Positions 57,617-64,000 of a stretch of 64,000 nt of DNA are shown here, in pieces. A program made the position numbers and the translations under genes. The DNA lies in NCBI RefSeq assembly GCF_009758205.1, contig NZ_WRXN01000001.1, positions 1 to 64,000 on the forward strand, in the 5' to 3' direction. The stretch's first letter is position 1. The number at the start of each line of letters is the position of its first letter. Under the pieces are notes generated by a model, which searched no databases, was not told where the DNA came from, and saw nothing but the letters and a program-made list of their open reading frames with translations. Origin of the DNA: Chitinophaga tropicalis. GTDB taxonomy: Bacteria; Bacteroidota; Bacteroidia; Chitinophagales; Chitinophagaceae.

Positions 57617-57847
57617 TCACCCACCGCTTACCGGAGGTATCACCGCCACCTCATCACTTGCCTGCAACACCTGCCCGTCTCCCGCATACGTTTTATTTAC
57701 TGCTATCATCAAAGATCTCAGCTGCTCCAGCCGGGGATATGTTTTATACAGGTAACTTTTCAGCTCTGCTACAGTATTCACCCCATCCACTGTAATAACA
57801 GGCTTCCCTGCTATGTCTTTTGCAATGCCAAACAACAATACACGCAT
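57617..57847 (-). CDS. moaD: Molybdopterin synthase, small (sulfur-carrier) subunit
   Basis: 76 residues of the ubiquitin-like fold ending VIPPVSGG; the C-terminal Gly-Gly is the site of thiocarboxylation. RVLLFGIAKDIAG at the start and VNKTYAGDGQVLQASDEVAVIP at the end are usual for MoaD. It donates sulfur to precursor Z with MoaE. A MoeB-type enzyme for its activation may be at the window edge. Confidence 0.92.
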   Translation of the reverse strand: MRVLLFGIAKDIAGKPVITVDGVNTVAELKSYLYKTYPRLEQLRSLMIAVNKTYAGDGQVLQASDEVAVIPPVSGG

Positions 57848-57924
57848 ATACCTCTCATGAAAATTTAGATAAAGCTACGATAATGTAGTAATTTTAAGTA
57901 GCAGATATATCAATTTACCGTCAA

Positions 57925-58293
57925 ATGAAGATCAGGATAAAAGGCAATACCATACGTTACAGGCTGGATAAGAAAGATATACAGCAATTGCAGGAACAGC
58001 AGAAAGTAGAAGAGACCACTGTCATAGGCGCTGGCGCCCTTCACTTCTGTATCAAGGCAAAAGCCGGCAGCACTGCTCCGGCAATCAAACTGGAAGCAAC
58101 AGCCGTACATCTTTCCTTCCCGAAAGAACAGGTAGATAACTGGGCCAACACAGACCTGGTAGGATTTGATGCAGAACTGCCCAATGCTGACGGCTCTGTA
58201 CTGAAAATACTGGTGGAGAAAGATTTTAAATGCCTGACCGAGCGTGATGAGGACCAAAGCTACGCGTTCGACAATCCGGCAGAGAGCTGCTGA
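57925..58293 (+). CDS. Conserved-type protein beside moaA, unknown function
   Basis: 122 residues with no signal peptide. It begins MKIRIKGNTIRYRLDKKDI, then has VIGAGALHFCIKAKAGSTAP, ATAVHLSFPKEQVDNW and DGSVLKILVEKDFKCLTERDEDQSYAFDNP, ending with a Cys. From memory it fits the DUF7009 type found near moa genes in Bacteroidota. It is six bases upstream of moaA, so it is co-transcribed, and a role in cofactor synthesis is likely but not shown. Confidence 0.65.
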   Translation: MKIRIKGNTIRYRLDKKDIQQLQEQQKVEETTVIGAGALHFCIKAKAGSTAPAIKLEATAVHLSFPKEQVDNWANTDLVGFDAELPNADGSVLKILVEKDFKCLTERDEDQSYAFDNPAESC

Positions 58294-58299
58294 GTAAAT

Positions 58300-59271
58300 A
58301 TGCTGACAGACGCACATAACCGCATTATCAATTACGTAAGACTGGCTGTAACAGACCGCTGCAACCTGCGTTGCAGCTATTGTATGCCTGAACATATGCA
58401 ATTCCTCGAAAGGCGGGAATTGCTCACCTACGAGGAAATACTGGCTCTCATGCGCCCACTGGCCGCCGCAGGGATCAACAAAGTACGTATTACGGGCGGA
58501 GAGCCCTTTCTCCGGAAAGACCTGCTCCGGCTGCTGGAACAGCTATCAGCCATCAACAACATCAATGAGATCACCATTACTACCAACGGTGTACTGACCC
58601 AACCTTTCATTCCCCGTTTACAGCAATTAGGCATCCGCAACATCAATCTCAGCCTGGATACCCTCCGGCCTGACAGGTTCAGACAAATTACCCGGCGGGA
58701 CCAGTTCCATGCTGTAATGGGTACCCTGAACAGTCTGCTGGAACATGATATGCAGGTAAAAGTGAATGTTGTGGTGATGGATGGGGTCAATACAGACGAA
58801 CTGACTGATTTTGTAGCTTTAACAGCTCAATATCCTATATCCGTCCGGTTCATTGAAGAAATGCCTTTTAATGGCCAGGGACATGACTTTTCCGGTATCA
58901 AATGGCATTACCGCCGTATCCTGGATACGCTGGAAGCTGCCTACTCCCTGCAAAAGCTTCCGGATGCACCACATTCCACTTCCCTCAGCTACCAGGCAGC
59001 CGGCCATGCAGGCCGGATCGGGGTCATTCCTTCTTACAGCCGCACCTTCTGCGGTACCTGCAACAGGATCAGGATAACGCCCACCGGTGGTGTTAAAACC
59101 TGTCTTTATGGACAGGATGTACTGAACGTAAGAGACCTGTTACGCAATGGCGCCAGCGAAGATCTGTTGCTGCATGAGATCCGCCAGGCGCTGAATAATA
59201 AGCCAGTTAATGGACAGGAAGCTGAAAAACTGGCCCATAAATGGGACAGCATGTCCGTAATTGGCGGATAA
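58300..59271 (+). CDS. moaA: GTP 3',8-cyclase (radical SAM)
   Basis: 323 residues. The N-terminal radical-SAM cluster ligands are C21, C25 and C28 (CNLRCSYC). The C-terminal cluster that binds GTP has C251, C254 and C268. RITGGEPFLRKDL is the SAM-binding GGEP motif. The protein ends in Gly-Gly, as needed for activity. It makes the intermediate that MoaC converts to cyclic pyranopterin monophosphate. Confidence 0.96.
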   Translation: MLTDAHNRIINYVRLAVTDRCNLRCSYCMPEHMQFLERRELLTYEEILALMRPLAAAGINKVRITGGEPFLRKDLLRLLEQLSAINNINEITITTNGVLTQPFIPRLQQLGIRNINLSLDTLRPDRFRQITRRDQFHAVMGTLNSLLEHDMQVKVNVVVMDGVNTDELTDFVALTAQYPISVRFIEEMPFNGQGHDFSGIKWHYRRILDTLEAAYSLQKLPDAPHSTSLSYQAAGHAGRIGVIPSYSRTFCGTCNRIRITPTGGVKTCLYGQDVLNVRDLLRNGASEDLLLHEIRQALNNKPVNGQEAEKLAHKWDSMSVIGG

Positions 59272-59369
59272 TTCACTGTTTTTTTCGCTTTGCGTAAATC
59301 AATTTCCGCATTGGCATACCTCACAGGCCATTTACCCGCTTCCTTTGCAGGGCAAAATTGATCTGTACG

Positions 59370-61850
59370 ATGTCATGTAAAAAGCATTCACTATTATCTT
59401 TATTCCTCCTGTTATTTTCTCTCTGCACCTTTGCCCAGACCAACATCAGCGGTGTGGTAAAAGATATTAACAAAGCACCTCTTCAGAAAGTAAGTATCGC
59501 TATAAAAGGACAGAAACGCACTACTTTTTCAGATGAGAACGGGGCATTCCGTTTCTCCGACCTCCCGGCAGGCAAATACATCATCCATTTCTCACATACA
59601 GGTTTTGAACTGCAGGACCTGACAGTTTATTCAGAAGAAAAAGAAGCCGGCTCAGTTGAGATCATCCTGCTTCCGACTACAGAACAACTGCAGACAGTAG
59701 AAATCACCGGCCGGAAAGAGATCGGTTATAAGAACACCAACTCTTTTATTGGTACCAAAACCGCTACTCCCCTGAAAGACGTTCCCCAGTCCATCTCATA
59801 TGTAACAAAGGAACTGATGCAGGACCAGGCATCTGTAAGAATAGGAGATGTAGTAAAGAACATGAGCGGTGTCAACCAGTTTACTTTTTACGACGACCTT
59901 ACCATTCGCGGTTTCCGCATTAACGGTGGCAGCACCACACAGCTGATGAACGGCATGCGTACCTTTACCGGCTTCTGGAAACAGCCCATGGTGAACTTCC
60001 TGGAAAGGGTAGAAGTGATCAAAGGTCCTGCTTCCGCACTGTTTGGCAATGCCTCTCCCGGTGGTACCATCAACCGTGTTACCAAAAAGCCATTGGAAGA
60101 AAACCGTAAATCACTCAGCTTTACTATGGGCAGCTTCAATACCACCCGCGCCCTGGCTGATTTTACCGGTCCGCTGAACGATGAGAAGACTATCCTCTAC
60201 CGCCTGAACATTGGCTATGAGAATGCAGAATCTTTCCGAGTGTTGCAGTTCGACAAAAATATCGTGATTGCACCTTCCGTATCTTTCCTTCCAACAGAAA
60301 AGACCCGTATCAACTTTGATGCGGTATACAATAAGTCCAACAGCCGCCTGGACAGGGGCCAGTCTATCTTTAACGGCCAGGACCTCTACTCCACACCAAT
60401 TTCACAGTCGCTCAGCGCCACGAACGACTACCTGAATGAAGAAACCTACACTGTAATGGCCTCTCTGAACCACCAGTTCAGCAGCCGGCTTTCTTTCAAC
60501 CTGGCTTACCTGCGCACGGGTTATACAGAAGACCTCCTGGAGCACCGCAGTGCCAACGCTTATGCAGTAGATTCAGCCGGTAATCCTATCAACAGCCTTG
60601 TAGCAAGACAGGTGTTTGTCCGCAAAAAGAATCCCGCCAGCGCCAACGCCTCTGCATACCTGACCTACGATGCCAATACCGGTAAAATAGGCCATAAACT
60701 GCTGGTAGGTTATGACTACTCCCAGGCTACACTGTCGCCCGGAGCATCCCAGATGACAGCCACCAACTACCAGCTGAAAAACGGCGGTGTGGCAGCTTAT
60801 AACCCTGCCAACGCGGCCAATTACGTTTTCTACAAATACACTACTGCCGACGGGACAGTCATCAATATTCCAAAGCCCAACGTTCCCGCTTACGATCTCA
60901 TTAAAAGAGAGAACAAGCTGGAAGACATGAACAAATATGTGTATGTGGCGCAGAACGCCACTGTAATGCCTTCTTTCAGCAGCCTGGGCGGTTTCTATGC
61001 ACAGGACCAGCTGAAATTTGGCGCTTTGCAATTACTGCTGGGCGTACGTTATGAGACCTATACAGACAGGCCGTTCTATAAAACCGACACTGTAAGAAAA
61101 GTTCGTCAGCATGCCTTCCTGCCCCGAGTAGGCCTGGTATATGGCATTACCCGCAACATCAATCTTTATGGTGTATATACCAAAGGTTACAATCCACAGG
61201 ATGCTGCCACACAAAACAACCCGCTTACCGGCGGACCGTTCGACCCCATTGAGAGTGAACTTGTGGAAGGAGGTGTGAAAGCTGAATGGCTGCAGGGTAA
61301 ATTAACCACCAACCTGTCTGTTTACCATATTAGGCAGAAGAACACCCTGTATCCTGCCGGAGTGGCTAATCAGCCGGACCTGCTCACACAGATAGGTGAA
61401 GAAACAGCCAAAGGTGTGGAAGTAGATGTAACCGGCCAGCTGACAGACAACTGGAACATCATTGCTACCTATTCCTACAATGACGCCGTTATCAGCAATG
61501 CAGCAGGTACTGACAAAGACCTGGTAGGCCTTCAGAAACCTAATGCACCAAAACAACAGGGTAGCCTGTGGACTAAATATACCATCCCTTCAGGCCAGGT
61601 AAAAGGCCTGGGAGTGGCCATAGGCGGTAACTTCGTGACCAAAAGAAATGTATCCCTGAACAAGGTACAGACCCTGCCCGGTTACGCATTGCTGAATGCA
61701 GGCCTCTTCTACAAGGTGAATAAGGTGCAGTTACAGCTGAATTTCAACAATCTGACAGATAAAGTGTACTGGGTGGGAGGTTATGACTATCTTCGCCTCT
61801 TCCCTGGCGCACCCAGGAACTGGCAGGCAACAATTTCTTATACATTCTGA
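59370..61850 (+). CDS. TonB-dependent siderophore receptor
   Basis: 826 residues from the ATG at 59370. A signal peptide (SLFLLLFSLCTFAQ) is followed by a carboxypeptidase-regulatory-like domain (TNISGVVKDINKAPLQKVSIAIKG), a plug with KTATPLKDVPQSISYVTKELM, DLTIRGFRING and VIKGPASALFGNASPGGTINRVTKKP (FhuA-type signature), and a barrel ending APRNWQATISYTF. It should import a ferric siderophore. It is followed by a PepSY protein two bases after its stop, which supports an iron role. Confidence 0.9.
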   Translation: MSCKKHSLLSLFLLLFSLCTFAQTNISGVVKDINKAPLQKVSIAIKGQKRTTFSDENGAFRFSDLPAGKYIIHFSHTGFELQDLTVYSEEKEAGSVEIILLPTTEQLQTVEITGRKEIGYKNTNSFIGTKTATPLKDVPQSISYVTKELMQDQASVRIGDVVKNMSGVNQFTFYDDLTIRGFRINGGSTTQLMNGMRTFTGFWKQPMVNFLERVEVIKGPASALFGNASPGGTINRVTKKPLEENRKSLSFTMGSFNTTRALADFTGPLNDEKTILYRLNIGYENAESFRVLQFDKNIVIAPSVSFLPTEKTRINFDAVYNKSNSRLDRGQSIFNGQDLYSTPISQSLSATNDYLNEETYTVMASLNHQFSSRLSFNLAYLRTGYTEDLLEHRSANAYAVDSAGNPINSLVARQVFVRKKNPASANASAYLTYDANTGKIGHKLLVGYDYSQATLSPGASQMTATNYQLKNGGVAAYNPANAANYVFYKYTTADGTVINIPKPNVPAYDLIKRENKLEDMNKYVYVAQNATVMPSFSSLGGFYAQDQLKFGALQLLLGVRYETYTDRPFYKTDTVRKVRQHAFLPRVGLVYGITRNINLYGVYTKGYNPQDAATQNNPLTGGPFDPIESELVEGGVKAEWLQGKLTTNLSVYHIRQKNTLYPAGVANQPDLLTQIGEETAKGVEVDVTGQLTDNWNIIATYSYNDAVISNAAGTDKDLVGLQKPNAPKQQGSLWTKYTIPSGQVKGLGVAIGGNFVTKRNVSLNKVQTLPGYALLNAGLFYKVNKVQLQLNFNNLTDKVYWVGGYDYLRLFPGAPRNWQATISYTF

Positions 61851-61852
61851 TC

Positions 61853-63031
61853 ATGAAAAAAATATTAGGCTGGTTACATCTCTGGCTGGGCATCGTTTCC
61901 GGCATAGTGGTACTGATAGTAGCACTGACAGGCAGCCTGCTCGTATTTGAGGAAGAGCTGGAACATACGTTCCACTCTTCTTTTTTTTATGTAGAAGCAC
62001 CTGCCAACACGACAAGACTACCGCTGGACCAGCTGCTGGCCAACGTACAGGGCCAATATCCGGGCTATAAGTCCGGTACTATGGAAATTGAACCAGAGCC
62101 TGACCGCAGCATTGTTTACCTCCTGCAGAAAGGAAAAGGCAAGGATAAAGCCAACCAACTGTACGTTGCCATCAATCCTTATACAGGTAAGATCATAGAA
62201 GCCCTACCTGCCAACAAACGCTTTTTCACCATAGTGTTGCAGCTGCACCGCTACCTGTGCATGGGCGAAACCGGTAAGATCATCACCGGTATTTCCTGCT
62301 CCATCTTCGTCATCCTGATCATTACAGGACTGGTATTATGGTGGCCTAAAAGAAATGCCCGCAAACAGCGTCTGAGTGTAAAATGGAATGCCTCTTTCAA
62401 GAGACTGAACTGGGACCTGCATGCGGTTTTCGGGTTCTATATACACCTGGTACTGCTGGCTATTTCACTGACGGGCCTTGTATGGAGTTATAAATGGGTG
62501 AACGGGCTGCTGTTCTATGCCTTCAACGGTTCTTCCAAACCTGAGAAAGTTACTGCCCCCAAAAGCCAGGCGGTAAAGAATACCGGTATTGCTTACTTTG
62601 AGCAGATCTATAATACTACCAATGAAAGGCTGCCTTATCGTGGCCCGGTAACCATCCGTTTTGAGGGCGATACTGTAGCTATAGCTGCTTCCAAATACAA
62701 TATGGCTGCCAGCACTTCCAACACATATGACTTCCTGTATTTCCAGGCAGGCACGGCTAAACTGGTAAAAGAACGTCTGCATAAGAATGAAAGTGCAGGC
62801 ATGAAAGCCAGGAGGATGGTCTATCCTATCCACACCGGAAGCATCTATGGCTGGCCTACTAAAATAATAGCGCTGATCAGTTCATTAGTAGCAGCTTCTC
62901 TGCCGGTTACAGGGCTACTGATCTACCTGGGCAGAAAGAAGAAAAAACCGGTAAAAAAAGCAAAGAAGGCTGTTATCCCGGGAGTTGGAACAACATCCGC
63001 ACCCCTGCATACAGTATCAGCAAAGCTGTAG
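61853..63031 (+). CDS. PepSY-domain membrane protein (probable siderophore reductase)
   Basis: 392 residues with four helices (LHLWLGIVSGIVVLIVALTGSLLVF, IITGISCSIFVILIITGLVLWW, NWDLHAVFGFYIHLVLLAISLTGLVW and a last at about 340-360) and PepSY-type periplasmic loops. Such proteins sit next to siderophore receptors and are thought to reduce the imported iron with haem bound to the conserved histidines. It starts two bases after the receptor stop. Its 3' end overlaps the convergent TauE-like gene by 59 bases. Confidence 0.88.
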   Translation: MKKILGWLHLWLGIVSGIVVLIVALTGSLLVFEEELEHTFHSSFFYVEAPANTTRLPLDQLLANVQGQYPGYKSGTMEIEPEPDRSIVYLLQKGKGKDKANQLYVAINPYTGKIIEALPANKRFFTIVLQLHRYLCMGETGKIITGISCSIFVILIITGLVLWWPKRNARKQRLSVKWNASFKRLNWDLHAVFGFYIHLVLLAISLTGLVWSYKWVNGLLFYAFNGSSKPEKVTAPKSQAVKNTGIAYFEQIYNTTNERLPYRGPVTIRFEGDTVAIAASKYNMAASTSNTYDFLYFQAGTAKLVKERLHKNESAGMKARRMVYPIHTGSIYGWPTKIIALISSLVAASLPVTGLLIYLGRKKKKPVKKAKKAVIPGVGTTSAPLHTVSAKL

Positions 63032-63722
63032 CGCCTTCTACCATCCGAGGTTTCAATACAGCAGCGCTGAGGCGGGCGCCTATTTGCCCGCCAACGATCA
63101 CAGACAATAACAACGGGCCGGCAAAATGCAGATCAAAAACGATCTGTTTTTTGGCGGCCTGTCCTAATAGTCCGCCGATAGAGTTAACCAATATAAAGAA
63201 ACTGCACAACCCCGCAATATTTTTAGGTGTATCATAACGACCCAGCCTGAGTATGGGCGACAGATAAATTCCTCCTCCTATCCCTGTCATGCCGGACAGA
63301 AAACCAATTCCTGCACCAATGATCCCGTATTTGTAAGTTCCGTTGTTCTTTTCGTCAGGTTCATAGCCTCTTTCCAGGAACATACGGTAACACATGCAAA
63401 GTGCCGCCACTGTAAGCGCAATACCCAGTAGCAGGAAGAAAGTATGCTGTTTCATGGGCATATAACTGCCTATGAAAGCCAGTGGTACACTGGCAATACT
63501 GATATAAAGTGCTTTTTTTATGGGCAGATGACCGGCTTTATAAAAATGGTAAACACCGCCTGTCACCACAACTATATTACATAACAATGCCGTAGATTTC
63601 ATCAGCTGGAAATCTATTCCCCATAAAGCCATCAGCGCCAGGTAGCTGGAGCCGCCCCCAAATCCGGCAGAAGCATATAAAAGGGCTACAGTGAAAAACA
63701 ATAAACAAAGCTCTGCAGACAT
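62973..63722 (-). CDS. TauE/SafE-family permease
   Basis: 249 residues with about eight helices. The family stretches are GFGGGSSYLALMALWGIDF and GFLSGMTGIGGGIYLSPILRLG. These proteins export sulfite, sulfoacetate or related anions. It starts 10 bases after the rhodanese-domain gene and is co-oriented with it, so sulfur handling is the likely theme. Its 3' end overlaps the end of the PepSY gene by 59 bases. Confidence 0.88.
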   Translation of the reverse strand: MSAELCLLFFTVALLYASAGFGGGSSYLALMALWGIDFQLMKSTALLCNIVVVTGGVYHFYKAGHLPIKKALYISIASVPLAFIGSYMPMKQHTFFLLLGIALTVAALCMCYRMFLERGYEPDEKNNGTYKYGIIGAGIGFLSGMTGIGGGIYLSPILRLGRYDTPKNIAGLCSFFILVNSIGGLLGQAAKKQIVFDLHFAGPLLLSVIVGGQIGARLSAAVLKPRMVEGATALLILYAGVRMLFQLPG

Positions 63723-63732
63723 AAGCCGTTTT

Positions 63733-64000
63733 TTAATAAATATTCATTTCCTCATCTATTTCACATGCCCACGCATGTATACCTCCTTCCACATTGTATA
63801 CAAAAGGGAATCCGGCTGCATCCAGTTGCTGGGCTACCATCAGGCTGCGCATACCGTGATGGCAAAGCAGCGCCACCGGTACATCCCGCTGCAGCTTAGG
63901 TATGATCCCTCCTATCATGCGCATAGGTACATGCAATGCCTGTTCAAGGCTGCACACCTCCCATTCGTCGGCCTCACGTACATCTATGAGCTGCAAAGGC
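63733..64000 (-). CDS. C-terminal rhodanese domain, probably of a MoeB-type adenylyltransferase (cut by window edge)
   Basis: The frame is open through the right edge of the window. The visible 88 or so residues are a rhodanese domain: LIDVREADEWEV, catalytic Cys in ALLCHHGMRS, and the end GGIHAWACEIDEEMNIY. The close of the last stretch (AW-x-E-I/V-D-x-x-x-x-x-Y) resembles the end of MoeB/MoeZ proteins with a C-terminal rhodanese. Given moaD and moaE in the window and no moeB elsewhere, this is a good candidate for the enzyme that adenylates and thiolates MoaD. It could also be a stand-alone rhodanese. Confidence 0.65.
   Translation of the reverse strand, partial: PLQLIDVREADEWEVCSLEQALHVPMRMIGGIIPKLQRDVPVALLCHHGMRSLMVAQQLDAAGFPFVYNVEGGIHAWACEIDEEMNIY

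Noticed and set aside
1..64000. CRISPR array, prophage or conjugative element
   Set aside because: No repeat-spacer array, phage structural gene or transfer gene was seen; the regular 11-base repeats are too short and fit promoter sites.

Overview
The window looks like chromosomal DNA of a Bacteroidota member, most likely Chitinophagaceae (Chitinophaga-like). The evidence is TonB-dependent receptors with N-terminal carboxypeptidase-regulatory domains, RHS proteins with a DUF6443-type N-terminus, DUF1501/DUF1800 and M13 proteins, and promoters of the Bacteroidota type. The tRNA-Ser promoter at 310-339 (TTG, 19 bases, TATTTTTG) gives a local reference for that promoter form.

Layout. 1-760: 3' end of an ISL3-like transposase, tRNA-Ser(GCT) and a collapsed amidohydrolase pseudogene. 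0.9-10.1 kb: an acetyltransferase, then two exported RHS-type proteins; the second ends in an M91-like zinc-metallopeptidase domain and is followed by a small lipoprotein that may be its partner. 10.2-15.4 kb: rarA with a membrane-protein gene, an M13 peptidase and small envelope proteins including a YHS lipoprotein. 15.5-30.8 kb: TonB receptors, a beta-helix lipoprotein, a small unknown protein, a metallophosphoesterase and a DUF47/PiT phosphate-transport pair, with an Lrp regulator and ppsA between them. 31-36 kb: rfbA, galE, a transketolase C-half, then an ECF sigma factor, a repeat-bearing membrane protein and a Spy-like protein. 36-44 kb: a small AraC/MBL/SnoaL group and the rod-shape operon mreB-mreC-mreD-mrdA-rodA. 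44-54.7 kb: purD, two peptide transporters, a BlaI/M56 pair and a DUF1800/DUF1501 pair. 54.8-64 kb: molybdenum-cofactor genes (moeA, moaC, mobA, moaE, moaD, moaA), a siderophore-type TonB receptor with a PepSY protein, a TauE-like permease and the C-terminal end of a probable MoeB-rhodanese protein cut by the window edge.

The strongest unexplained signal is a set of seven arrays of 7-base repeats on an exact 11-base pitch between 15.6 and 29.04 kb. Read on the minus strand, every array ends 10 bases before a TAnnTTTG-like -7 element. This is the architecture of a PHO box (PhoB site). Five arrays precede genes: two TonB receptors, the beta-helix lipoprotein, the unknown 134-residue protein and the metallophosphoesterase. 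One lies about 250 bases further upstream of a receptor. One sits between a receptor stop codon and its terminator and would make an RNA of about 75 bases with no start codon. I infer a phosphate-starvation regulon with a possible small RNA. All assignments were made by reading the sequence by eye; no database search was run.
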